5,745 nt of DNA from an uncultured Lachnospiraceae bacterium (GCA_946630645.1 CAMOZD010000093.1:1-5745), one strand, 5' to 3'. Shown: positions 1 to 5,745, numbered from the stretch's first letter. Numbers and translations are program-made. Notes: a model not told the origin generated them from the letters alone.

Positions 1-1835
1 TTACAGAGGACGGGGAGATCGAGTACCATGGCAGACAGGATTCCCAGATCAAGCTTCACGGTCTCCGTATCGAATTAGGAGAGATTGAGGAGAACATGAG
101 CAAGCATCCGATGATCGACCTCTGTGCCGCAGCCCCCATTGAAAACCGTTATCTCTGCCTCTACTATACCGTGAGGGGACCCGTGGATAAGGAGGAGCTT
201 AAGGCCTTTGCCAAAGAACATCTGGCCCACTATATGGTACCGGAGATCTTTGTCCAGCTTGATGAGATGCCTCTGACGGCCAACAGGAAGATTGACAGGA
301 AGTCCCTGCCCAAGCCGGAGCTGCCCAAGGTGGAAGTACGGGAAGCAGAGACCCCCATGCAGGAGAAGATTCTGGAGAGAGTGCGGTCTGTCATCACTGA
401 CGCGGACATCGGAATTGACACGAACCTCTTTGATGCCGGTATGTCCTCCCTGGATGTGATCGTTCTCTTAGGCTTCCTGGGCGATGAGTACCAGGTGGCC
501 CTCAATATTAAAGATATGGAAGATAATCCTTCCGTTCTGCAGCTGGAGCAGATGATCCAGTCCAAGCCCAAGCTCAAGCAGCGGGAGAAGAAGGACCGTT
601 ACCCGGCCCTGATCATCCAGAGTGTGGATTACGTTCAGTGGGTGCAGGAAAATGCGCCGTCCCACACTATTCCGGTGATGATCACCATGGATGCCTCCGT
701 GGACTCAGACCGGCTGCTTAAGGCCCTTAAGACGGCCATCCTTAATCATCCCGGCATGTCCAGCCGCTTCGAGATTGCCGATGGCAAGGTTTGGCAGATT
801 CCCTGTGAGGATGTGTCCAAATATTATGAGCCGGAGATCGAGAAGGTTTCCGAAGACCAGATGGCAGGAATCAAAGAGAAGCTGGCTTCGGAGCTGATGG
901 ATCCCAAAGACCTTCCACTTTATCTGATTCGTCTTTACGAGACGGAAGAGAAGAAACATCTCTTTATCCGCTTTGCCCACGCGATCACCGACGCTGACTC
1001 CATCGACATCCTGGTCAGAGATATCGCCCTGGCCTACGAAGGTAAGGAACTGGACAAGGAGTTTGCCACCATCTTTGACGCAGGCGATGAGAACTTTGAG
1101 TTTATGGAGTCGCCACTCTACGCCCAGACCCTGGGCTACTACAGGCAGATGACAAAAGACATGGACGGCTGGATGAATGTGGAGGGAGACCTGAAGGAAG
1201 AGGAGATCCGCCTGGGAACTGCTGAGCGGACCCTGTCTGTAGGCAAGGACAAGATTCTGGATTACTGCAAAGAGACCAAGACTACGGCCAACTCTTTCTT
1301 TGCCGGTCTGACGGCCCTCACCTTTTCCGCCCTCACCGGCCAGGACCAGTCCTCCTATATGCTGGCCTACAACGGAAGAAATGACTACCGTTTTAATAAT
1401 ACCTTTGGTTTCTTTGCCACTCTGCTGCCTGTATGTGTCAAGGCTGACAAGGACAGAAGTTTCCATGATTTCCTCCTTGAAACCCAGAGGCAGCTGATCC
1501 GCACCATGGGCAACACAGCCATCCCCCTTGAGGAAATGACGGGCCAGTTCCCCAATATGTTTGACTACCTCTTTGTTTTTCAGTCGGAGGAAGAGCAGAT
1601 GACTATGGACGGCAAACCTCTTGAGCTGGAATGGCTTTCCGAGGATGTGGGAAGTTCCTTGACCAGGATGGTTGTCCAGATTCTGCCTCTCGAAGACAGT
1701 TACCAGATCCGGATCGACTATCATGCCAACCGTTACAGCCAGGCTTTTATGGACCATATGCTTGACTGTATGGAACAGATTGCCGCCATGGGTCTTGAGG
1801 GCCATTTCTTAGGGGAAATATTGGACCATGAGTAA
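1..1835 (+). CDS. Nonribosomal peptide synthetase, C-terminal part (A-domain tail, carrier protein, terminal condensation domain); 5' end outside window
   Basis: The frame is open from base 3, so the ATG at 96 is internal. Of 610 visible residues, 1-110 are the end of an adenylation domain: an A8 motif (GRQDSQIKLHG, from residue 11, followed by RIELGEIE) and an A10 motif NRKIDR with the conserved lysine at residue 96. A carrier domain follows (about 115-190) with the phosphopantetheine serine at 149 in FDAGMSSL, where the usual second glycine is Met. Residues 200-605 resemble a condensation domain: HPGMSSRF early, AHAITDA at 325-331 in place of HHxxxDG (the second His and Asp are kept), TFGFFATLLPV at 467-477 and FDYLFVFQ at 520-527. 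Such enzymes activate an amino acid, tether it and form an amide in the cytoplasm. No thioesterase or reductase follows, so product release is unclear; the last domain may do it. The substrate pocket is outside the window, so the product cannot be named. Family call is firm; the role of the last domain is inference. Confidence 0.93.
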   Translation, partial: TEDGEIEYHGRQDSQIKLHGLRIELGEIEENMSKHPMIDLCAAAPIENRYLCLYYTVRGPVDKEELKAFAKEHLAHYMVPEIFVQLDEMPLTANRKIDRKSLPKPELPKVEVREAETPMQEKILERVRSVITDADIGIDTNLFDAGMSSLDVIVLLGFLGDEYQVALNIKDMEDNPSVLQLEQMIQSKPKLKQREKKDRYPALIIQSVDYVQWVQENAPSHTIPVMITMDASVDSDRLLKALKTAILNHPGMSSRFEIADGKVWQIPCEDVSKYYEPEIEKVSEDQMAGIKEKLASELMDPKDLPLYLIRLYETEEKKHLFIRFAHAITDADSIDILVRDIALAYEGKELDKEFATIFDAGDENFEFMESPLYAQTLGYYRQMTKDMDGWMNVEGDLKEEEIRLGTAERTLSVGKDKILDYCKETKTTANSFFAGLTALTFSALTGQDQSSYMLAYNGRNDYRFNNTFGFFATLLPVCVKADKDRSFHDFLLETQRQLIRTMGNTAIPLEEMTGQFPNMFDYLFVFQSEEEQMTMDGKPLELEWLSEDVGSSLTRMVVQILPLEDSYQIRIDYHANRYSQAFMDHMLDCMEQIAAMGLEGHFLGEILDHE

Positions 1836-3453
1836 GGACAGATTAGAAGACAACATAAAGAATAGCTTGGAGGACAAAGAGACAAAATTGAAGGATAGTC
1901 TGAAAGACAAAGAGACAAAATTGAAGGATAGTCTGAAAGACAAAGAAGCAAATTTAAAGGAAAACTTAAAAGACGAAGAAGCAAAATTAAAGAGTAGTTT
2001 AGAGGAGAAAAAAGAAGAAATAAAGGAAAAGGCAGGAAACCAACAGGCAGTAATAAAGGAGAAGTTAGAAGGCCAAGGGGAAAAAATAAAGGGAAAAGTA
2101 GAGGAGATCGATGAAAAGAGAAAATCTATAAAAGTCTCTGACCATTTTACAGTGGGCAAGATGATCCGTTATACCCTCCTGCCTATCTTCTCTCTTCTGT
2201 GTACCTCCCTCTACTCTGTGGTAGACGGCTGGTTTATCGTGAATTTTACCGATGAGATCTCCTATGCGGCGGTGAATATGATGAGTCCCTATATCATCGT
2301 ATTCCCCACCGTGGGATTTATGCTGGGTACCGGCGGAAGTGCCCTGATCAGCATGGTGCTGGGTCAGGGGAACAAGGAGAGGGCCAGCCAGATCTTCAGT
2401 ATGATCCTGCAGCTGGGTCTTATCCTGGCCATCATCATGACGGCCCTGGAATTCCTGCTGATGGATCCTTTTGTGGACTGGCAGAAGGCGAATGCGGCCC
2501 TTCATGCGGGCTGTATGGCCTACGGTAAGATCATCCTGATAGGCACCATATTTTCTGTCTTCCAGTATGCTTTCCAGAGCTTTCTGGTTATGGCGGACAA
2601 GCAGAAGCTGGCCTTTGCCGCCACCATCCTTGCCGGTCTGACCAACATGGTTTTCGATGCCATCTTCATCATCGTCTTCAAGTGGGGCCTGACCGGTGCA
2701 GCGGCAGCCTCCGTCATGGGCGAGGCAGTGGCCGCCATCATTCCTGCCTTCTTTATCTTCAAGGGAAAGGTGGACCAGCTGAAATACGCCCGCACCAGGA
2801 TGGAAGTAAAGGTGCTGACCAAGGTCTGCAGCAACGGAGCTTCGGAGATGTTGTCCTATATCGCATCCTCTGTGGTGGGTATGCTGTACAACTACCAGCT
2901 CAACAAGCTTGCCGGCGAGAATGGAATCAATGCCTACGGTACTCTCATGTACTTCGGTATCCTCTTCCTCTGTATTTTTACCGGATTTGACATGGAGGCC
3001 GTGCCGGTCATCGGCTACCAGTACGGTGCAGACAATAAGAAGGAACTGAAGAACCTTTTCAAGGTCTGCTATACCATAGTCGGTGCCTGTTGCCTTATCA
3101 TTTTCGCCAGCTCCTTTTTCGGTGCTGAGGTACTCTGCGGAATCTTCGTCCGCAACCACCCGGATCTCTATGAAATGACGGTCCGGGCCTGCCGGATCTA
3201 CAGTCCCATGTATCTGTTCGCGGGACTGAATATCATGGCCTCGGCCCTCTTTACGGCCCTTAATAATGGATTGGTTTCAGCCATTATTTCCATGGTCAGA
3301 AGTCTGATTCTGCCGGTGATCCTGGTCTTCTCCCTGCCCCTGATCTGGGGTCTGGATGGTGTCTGGATCTCCTCCGTGGCTTCGGAGATAGGATGCTTTA
3401 TCCTTAGCCTGGTATGTATTTTTGCCTTCAGGAAGAAGTACGACTACCTTTAG
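1828..3453 (+). CDS. MATE-family multidrug/metabolite efflux transporter with N-terminal 11-residue-repeat extension
   Basis: The protein is 541 residues, against about 440-460 for usual MATE proteins. Residues from about 110 form the membrane core with about twelve hydrophobic segments (roughly 115-138, 147-178, 189-211, 230-252, 258-282, 288-312, 335-357, 368-388, 412-430, 457-478, 484-508, 512-535). MATE-type features include SLYSVVDGWFI in segment 1, GTGGSALISMVLGQGN after segment 2 and GYQYGA after segment 8. MATE proteins are Na+ or H+ antiporters in the cytoplasmic membrane. The extra N-terminus (2-100) is Lys/Glu-rich and repeats every 11 residues, with no signal peptide. The ATG overlaps the NRPS stop in ATGAGTAA; AGGGGA at 1811-1816 is a somewhat distant ribosome site, so translational coupling is likely. 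This start is preferred because the repeat pattern continues almost to Met1; a later start would leave a normal-size MATE. Context suggests export of the NRPS product, which is inference. Confidence 0.92.
   Translation: MSKDRLEDNIKNSLEDKETKLKDSLKDKETKLKDSLKDKEANLKENLKDEEAKLKSSLEEKKEEIKEKAGNQQAVIKEKLEGQGEKIKGKVEEIDEKRKSIKVSDHFTVGKMIRYTLLPIFSLLCTSLYSVVDGWFIVNFTDEISYAAVNMMSPYIIVFPTVGFMLGTGGSALISMVLGQGNKERASQIFSMILQLGLILAIIMTALEFLLMDPFVDWQKANAALHAGCMAYGKIILIGTIFSVFQYAFQSFLVMADKQKLAFAATILAGLTNMVFDAIFIIVFKWGLTGAAAASVMGEAVAAIIPAFFIFKGKVDQLKYARTRMEVKVLTKVCSNGASEMLSYIASSVVGMLYNYQLNKLAGENGINAYGTLMYFGILFLCIFTGFDMEAVPVIGYQYGADNKKELKNLFKVCYTIVGACCLIIFASSFFGAEVLCGIFVRNHPDLYEMTVRACRIYSPMYLFAGLNIMASALFTALNNGLVSAIISMVRSLILPVILVFSLPLIWGLDGVWISSVASEIGCFILSLVCIFAFRKKYDYL
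1864..2127 (+). repeat. Eight in-frame 33-bp units encoding 11-residue (hendecad) repeats
   Basis: Units begin at 1864, 1897, 1930, 1963, 1996, 2029, 2062 and 2095, each 33 bases. The first three are close copies (unit 2 and unit 1 share their last 25 bases exactly) and the rest diverge progressively. The peptide pattern is SLKDKETKLKD, with leucine or isoleucine at unit positions 2 and 9 and mostly Lys, Glu and Asp elsewhere, as expected for a long amphipathic or coiled-coil helix. My hand count gives 37 G+C in 120 bases for 1921-2040 (about 31%), well below the neighbouring coding sequence (36 of 60 in 2341-2400). Lys AAA, Ile ATA and Leu TTA codons dominate here but not in the flanks. Confidence 0.9.
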
Positions 3454-3458
3454 GAAAG

Positions 3459-3508
3459 GGCTGCGATTATTTCAGGGTAAGGACTTGACCGCAGCCGGGA
3501 AACCGGTC
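3459..3508 (+). other. Alternative hairpins just after the MATE stop codon
   Basis: Two incompatible pairings are visible. GGCTGCG (3459-3465) can pair with CGCAGCC (3490-3496) around a 24-base loop. Alternatively GCCGG (3494-3498) can pair with CCGGT (3503-3507) around a GAAA tetraloop. Both use 3494-3496. No T-run follows, so this is not a standard terminator; it could protect the mRNA 3' end or be incidental. Confidence 0.45.
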
Positions 3509-3543
3509 ATAGAGGATTACTCTTGAATACAGTATTTCAATAA

Positions 3544-3592
3544 TTAAAGATGATAATCAGTTAAAAATGATAAGTAGTTAAAGATGATAAAA
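3544..3592 (+). repeat. Three tandem copies of a 17-bp A/T-rich repeat
   Basis: Copies are TTAAAGATGATAATCAG (3544-3560), TTAAAAATGATAAGTAG (3561-3577) and TTAAAGATGATAAAA (3578-3592, last copy shortened). The 13-base core TTAAARATGATAA is nearly unchanged. The array abuts the operon terminator, and its last A residues form the A-tract of that terminator. Function unknown. Confidence 0.85.
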
Positions 3593-3630
3593 GGCCAGTC
3601 TGGCTTATACCGGGCTGGTTCTTTTGTTTT
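3593..3630 (+). terminator. Intrinsic terminator of the NRPS-MATE operon
   Basis: GGCCAGTCTGG (3593-3603) pairs along 11 positions with CCGGGCTGGTT (3610-3620), counting four G-U wobbles, around a 6-base CTTATA loop. It is followed by CTTTTGTTTT (3621-3630) and preceded by AAAA, so it may also work for the opposite strand. It lies 140 bases beyond the MATE stop with no gene between. Confidence 0.85.
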
Positions 3631-3710
3631 AAGAGGGATCTGGGCCGGAAAGCAGGGAAGAAAGCCGTGAAAATTAAGTTTTTTTTGTTTTTGGATGTTG
3701 GGAAATATAG

Positions 3711-3716
3711 TATAAT
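3711..3716 (+). promoter_or_regulatory. Promoter -10 element for the molybdenum cofactor leader
   Basis: A perfect TATAAT sits in an A/T-rich stretch downstream of the operon terminator and about 55 bases upstream of the structured leader. No good -35 is visible at 16-18 bases; the region there is T-rich (TTTTTG at 3688-3693). Transcription would start near 3723. Placement between a terminator and a riboswitch-like leader supports it; the promoter itself is inferred. Confidence 0.55.
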
Positions 3717-3769
3717 AAAAACACATAATGGAAATAAATATGAAATAATGAATAATGAGCATAGCATGA

Positions 3770-3890
3770 TATAGTTTCCGAGTCTGTGGACCTAAAGATC
3801 CATCCAGGGTCAGCAGACCGTCGTCCGAAAGTATTCCGGACTCAGAGCCATACGGGAAACGGTATGACTTTCCGTGTTTGAGAAGGAGAC
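3770..3890 (+). ncRNA. Molybdenum (or tungsten) cofactor riboswitch aptamer, Moco RNA motif type
   Basis: A compact set of helices precedes a terminator and molybdopterin genes. Visible pairings: closing helix GTTTCC (3774-3779) with GGAGAC (3885-3890), one G-U; TGGACC (3787-3792) with GATCCA (3797-3802), loop TAAA, one C-A mismatch; GGTC (3808-3811) with GACC (3816-3819), loop AGCA; GTCCG (3823-3827) with CGGAC (3837-3841); CATAC (3849-3853) with GTATG (3862-3866), continuing through a G-G mismatch and one G-C pair to a GAAA tetraloop (3856-3859). The GAGCC, tetraloop-hairpin, GACTTTCCG succession matches my memory of the Moco motif, and downstream genes for MoeA-like protein and MoaC fit it. 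I could not run a covariance search; Mo and W cofactor variants are not separated here. Confidence 0.7.
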
Positions 3891-3943
3891 AGTGATACCA
3901 AGGGGGAGGACTGTCTGATTTTCCAGGCGGGTCTCCTCTTTTT
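3884..3943 (+). terminator. Intrinsic terminator serving as riboswitch expression platform
   Basis: AGGAGAC (3884-3890) is perfectly complementary to GTCTCCT (3931-3937), followed by CTTTTT (3938-3943). The 40-base loop holds other options, including ACTGTC (3910-3915), which can pair with GACAGT (3888-3893) and so compete with the stem. The 5' arm GGAGAC is also the 3' strand of the proposed aptamer closing helix, so aptamer folding and termination appear mutually exclusive. Confidence 0.7.
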
Positions 3944-3955
3944 ATTATGCAGTCA

Positions 3956-3976
3956 CGGGGCCAACAGCCGGCCCCG
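3956..3976 (+). other. GC-rich hairpin in the leader
   Basis: CGGGGCC (3956-3962) pairs perfectly with GGCCCCG (3970-3976) around a 7-base AACAGCC loop. No T-run follows, so it is not a terminator. It separates the riboswitch terminator from the repeat array and should be stable in the transcript; its role is unknown. Confidence 0.6.
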
Positions 3977-3987
3977 GTCAGCAGTCC

Positions 3988-4247
3988 AGGCAGGATTTGA
4001 GACCTGCTGCGAGGCAAGATCTGTGACCTATGGCCAGTCAAGCTCCGTGGCCTGCGACGAGGCAGGATCTGTGACCTATGGTGATTCAAGTTCCGTGACT
4101 TGCGAGAGGCAAGATCCGTGACCTATGGCCAGTCAAGCTCCGTGGCCTGCGACGAGGCAGGATCTGTGACCTATGGTGATTCAAGTTCCGTGACTTGCGA
4201 GAGGTAAGATCCGTGCCCCGTGGTCAGGCAAGATCTGCAGCCCGCGG
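3988..4247 (+). repeat. Array of about eleven ~24-nt imperfect repeats in the moe leader
   Basis: Units of 23-25 bases start near 3988, 4011, 4034, 4059, 4082, 4106, 4129, 4154, 4177, 4201 and 4224, sharing a core like GCAAGATCCGTGACCTRYGG. Two subtypes alternate: GGCARGATCYGTGACCTATGG and TCAAGYTCCGTGRCYTGCGA. Several units carry inverted arms: GCAGG (3990-3994) with CCTGC (4003-4007), and CAAGT with ACTTG (4087-4091 with 4098-4102, repeated 95 bases later). There is no unique spacer between units and all reading frames are short, so it is neither CRISPR nor coding. Whether it acts as RNA structure, a protein-binding array or inert repeat DNA is not decidable by eye. Confidence 0.85.
4011..4200 (+). 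repeat. 95-bp direct tandem duplication within the array
   Basis: 4011-4105 and 4106-4200 are identical except for one T to C change (4022 against 4117). Each copy contains four ~24-nt units. The near identity, compared with the clear divergence between the four units inside each copy, shows a second and much more recent duplication. Confidence 0.93.
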
Positions 4248-4315
4248 TGGGACTGGAACCGGTTCTCGGCCGGGAGCTATGAATGTGGGATTGTGAGAAA
4301 AAGGGTTAGATTCAT

Positions 4316-4324
4316 AAAGGGGTG
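4316..4324 (+). promoter_or_regulatory. Ribosome binding site that sets the start of the MoeA-like gene
   Basis: AAAGGGGTG differs from the ideal AAAGGAGGTG by the loss of one base and lies 6 bases before the ATG at 4331. A GTG at 4322 opens the same frame three codons earlier but overlaps this site, so ATG 4331 is the better start. Confidence 0.75.
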
Positions 4325-4330
4325 TTTAAA

Positions 4331-5350
4331 ATGAAAACAATGAAAGTAACAGATGCAGTGGGCCAGGTCCTCTGCCATGACATCACCCAGATTATCGTCG
4401 GGGAGAAAAAGGGGCCGGTCTTTCGCAAGGGCCATATTATCCGGGAAGAAGATATCCCGGTCCTGCTCTCTGTGGGCAAGGAGAATGTCTATGTATGGGA
4501 GCGCAATGAGAAGATGCTCCATGAAAATGAGGCGGCAGAGATCTTAAGACAGATCTGTCAGGGGCCGGGCATGCATCCCACAGAGGTTAAGGAAGGAAAG
4601 ATTGAGCTGATCGCCGACGTGGACGGCCTTTTTAAGATCCGCAGGGATGGCCTGAGGGCCGTCAATGGTCTTGGAGAAATGATGATTGCCAGCCGGCATG
4701 GGGATTTTCCCGTCCGTAAAGGTGACAAGCTGGCCGGTACCAGGATTATTCCCCTGGTGATTGAAAAGGACAAGATGGAAAGGGCTAAGGAGGCCGCGGG
4801 AAGAGATCCCCTCTTTGCCGTCCTGCCCTTCCTGAAAAAGAAGGCCGGTATCGTGACCACCGGCAGTGAGGTCTATCACGGCAGGATCCAGGATACATTT
4901 ACTCCTATTCTGGAAAGGAAGCTGGCCGCTTACGGGGTGGAGGTCATAGACCATGCCATCTGTGATGACAACCATGAGATGATTACGGAAGCTATCCTAA
5001 GTCAGATAGATAAGGGGGCCGAGCTGGTGCTCTGCACCGGTGGTATGAGTGTGGACCCCGATGACCGCACGCCTTTGGCCATAAAAAATACCGGGGCCAG
5101 GATCGTATCCTACGGGGCTCCGGTCCTGCCGGGAGCCATGTTCCTTTTAAGCTACTATAAAGAGACCGTGCCTGTGGCCGGCCTGCCCGGCTGTGTCATG
5201 TATGCGGGAAGAACCATATTTGACCTGGTCCTGCCTCGTCTCCTGGCTGGGGATATGATTGACGCCAGGGACCTGGCAGACCTGGGAGAGGGCGGGCTTT
5301 GTCTCAACTGTCCCGTCTGTACCTATCCCAACTGCGGTTTTGGAAAGTAG
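4331..5350 (+). CDS. MoeA-like molybdopterin-binding protein with Cys-rich C-terminus
   Basis: The 339-residue protein (start [11 protein letters not shown]) belongs to the clostridial MoeA-like group, related to MoaB/MogA/MoeA, which bind molybdopterin in the cytoplasm during cofactor maturation. The N-terminal ~60 residues ([35 protein letters not shown]) are typical of this group. The molybdopterin-binding fold begins at about 170, with [12 protein letters not shown] (173-184) and [14 protein letters not shown] (235-248), then the [11 protein letters not shown] segment. It is shorter than canonical MoeA (about 400 residues), so whether it inserts metal or only binds the pterin is uncertain. 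The tail carries cysteines 324, 327, 330 and 335 before GFGK, a possible metal site. moaC follows after 8 bases. Control by the upstream riboswitch and terminator is likely, though about 390 bases separate them. Family is firm; exact reaction is not. Confidence 0.9.
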   Translation: MKTMKVTDAVGQVLCHDITQIIVGEKKGPVFRKGHIIREEDIPVLLSVGKENVYVWERNEKMLHENEAAEILRQICQGPGMHPTEVKEGKIELIADVDGLFKIRRDGLRAVNGLGEMMIASRHGDFPVRKGDKLAGTRIIPLVIEKDKMERAKEAAGRDPLFAVLPFLKKKAGIVTTGSEVYHGRIQDTFTPILERKLAAYGVEVIDHAICDDNHEMITEAILSQIDKGAELVLCTGGMSVDPDDRTPLAIKNTGARIVSYGAPVLPGAMFLLSYYKETVPVAGLPGCVMYAGRTIFDLVLPRLLAGDMIDARDLADLGEGGLCLNCPVCTYPNCGFGK

Positions 5351-5357
5351 GTGATCC
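5349..5357 (+). promoter_or_regulatory. Extended ribosome binding site for moaC
   Basis: AGGTGATCC matches nine bases of the complement of the conserved 16S rRNA 3' end, and the bases before it (GGAAAGT) continue the match imperfectly. It overlaps the stop of the upstream gene and places AGG 7 bases before the GTG at 5359, which fixes that GTG as the start. Confidence 0.75.
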
Positions 5358-5358
5358 T

Positions 5359-5745
5359 GTGGATTTTACACATTTCGACGCTGAGGGCAATGCCTGGATG
5401 GTGGATATTTCCGGGAAGGATGTGACCCGGCGGGAGGCCACGGCCTGTGGCCGTATCACCATGTCTGAGGAGTGCTATGGGAAGGTGAAGGCCGGCCAGA
5501 TGAAGAAGGGGGACGTTCTGGGCGTTGCCCGGATTGCCGGTATCATGGGGGCTAAGAAGACCTCTGACCTGATTCCTCTCTGCCATAACCTGAACCTGAC
5601 CGGTCTGGAGGTCTGGTTTGAGCTGGAGGAAGAGGCCTGTGCCATCAAGGCCTTCTGTAAAGCAAAAACTACCGGAAAAACCGGGGTGGAGATGGAGGCC
5701 CTGACCGGGGTCCAGGTGGCCTTGCTGACAATCTATGATATGTGC
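5359..5745 (+). CDS. moaC: Cyclic pyranopterin monophosphate synthase MoaC, 3' end outside window
   Basis: 129 residues are visible of a family of about 160. MoaC acts in the cytoplasm, turning the 3',8-cyclo-GTP made by MoaA into cyclic pyranopterin monophosphate, the first stable intermediate of molybdopterin synthesis. The family signatures are clear: [14 protein letters not shown] at 14-27, [11 protein letters not shown] from 51, [13 protein letters not shown] at 66-78 and [11 protein letters not shown] followed by LLTIYDMC at the window end. Residues corresponding to E. coli Lys51, His77 and Asp128 are present as Lys50, His76 and Asp127; the counterpart of Lys131 lies beyond the edge. 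Translation starts at GTG 5359, the only start supported by a ribosome site, 8 bases after the upstream stop, so both genes should share one mRNA. Nothing in the visible part looks broken. Confidence 0.95.
   Translation, partial: MDFTHFDAEGNAWMVDISGKDVTRREATACGRITMSEECYGKVKAGQMKKGDVLGVARIAGIMGAKKTSDLIPLCHNLNLTGLEVWFELEEEACAIKAFCKAKTTGKTGVEMEALTGVQVALLTIYDMC

Noticed and set aside
96..98. ATG as the start of the NRPS gene
   Set aside because: The frame is open to the window edge and the adenylation A8 motif is encoded upstream of this ATG, so the gene begins outside the window.
705..3159. Long reverse-strand open frames (705-1805 and 2065-3159)
   Set aside because: They lie opposite the clearly recognisable NRPS and MATE genes and show no domain of their own.
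3485..3513. Promoter TTGACC with CATAGA after the MATE gene
   Set aside because: The -10 match is weak and transcription would run straight into the terminator at 3593-3630.
3544..4089. 181-residue reverse-strand open frame with repeated SQILPR-like peptides
   Set aside because: It runs antisense through the terminator, riboswitch and repeat array; its repeats are only the translated 24-nt array and it matches no family.
4030..4167. Short forward frames in the array (ATG at 4030 and 4125, about 14 codons each)
   Set aside because: They have no ribosome binding site, stop after 14 codons and merely reflect the 95-bp duplication.
3988..4247. CRISPR array
   Set aside because: Units abut with no unique spacers of constant size and there are no cas genes in view.
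4256..4265. Perfect 10-bp palindrome GAACCGGTTC as an operator
   Set aside because: It is a single short palindrome far from the recognised -10 element, with no second copy, so chance is the simpler explanation.
4291..4319. Promoter directly before the MoeA-like gene (TTGTGA with ATAAAG)
   Set aside because: The -10 is poor and would overlap the ribosome binding site, giving an almost leaderless mRNA.
4322..4324. GTG as the start of the MoeA-like gene
   Set aside because: It overlaps the only good ribosome binding site, whereas ATG 4331 is correctly spaced.

Overview
The window looks like a chromosomal segment of an anaerobic gut-type Clostridia, most likely Lachnospiraceae. This is inferred from protein style (the clostridial MoeA-like molybdopterin-binding protein with a Cys-rich tail), Firmicutes ribosome binding sites and moderate G+C; no taxonomic marker gene is present. 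All recognisable genes lie on the + strand.

Left part (1-3453): the 3' end of a nonribosomal peptide synthetase (NRPS) gene enters from outside the window. It carries the tail of an adenylation domain, a carrier protein domain and a C-terminal condensation-type domain, with no thioesterase or reductase. Its stop codon overlaps by 8 bases the start of a MATE-family membrane exporter. The exporter has an unusual ~100-residue, highly charged N-terminal extension built of eight 11-residue repeats. The two genes are probably co-transcribed: one makes a small peptide or amino-acid-derived product and the other may export it.

Middle part (3454-4330): about 880 bases without a credible protein gene, but dense in structure. 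In order it holds a GNRA-capped hairpin, three copies of a 17-bp A/T-rich repeat, a strong intrinsic terminator closing the NRPS/MATE operon, a -10 promoter element, a structured leader that I read as a molybdenum (or tungsten) cofactor riboswitch, a second intrinsic terminator that acts as its expression platform, a GC-rich hairpin, and an array of about eleven ~24-nt imperfect repeats including a 95-bp tandem duplication.

Right part (4331-5745): a MoeA-like molybdopterin-binding protein followed after 8 bases by moaC (cyclic pyranopterin monophosphate synthase), which runs off the window. They form the start of a molybdenum cofactor operon, which fits the riboswitch call.

The least ordinary elements are the hendecad-repeat extension on the exporter, the terminal condensation domain with an altered HHxxxDG motif, and the repeat array lying between the riboswitch terminator and the first gene it would control.
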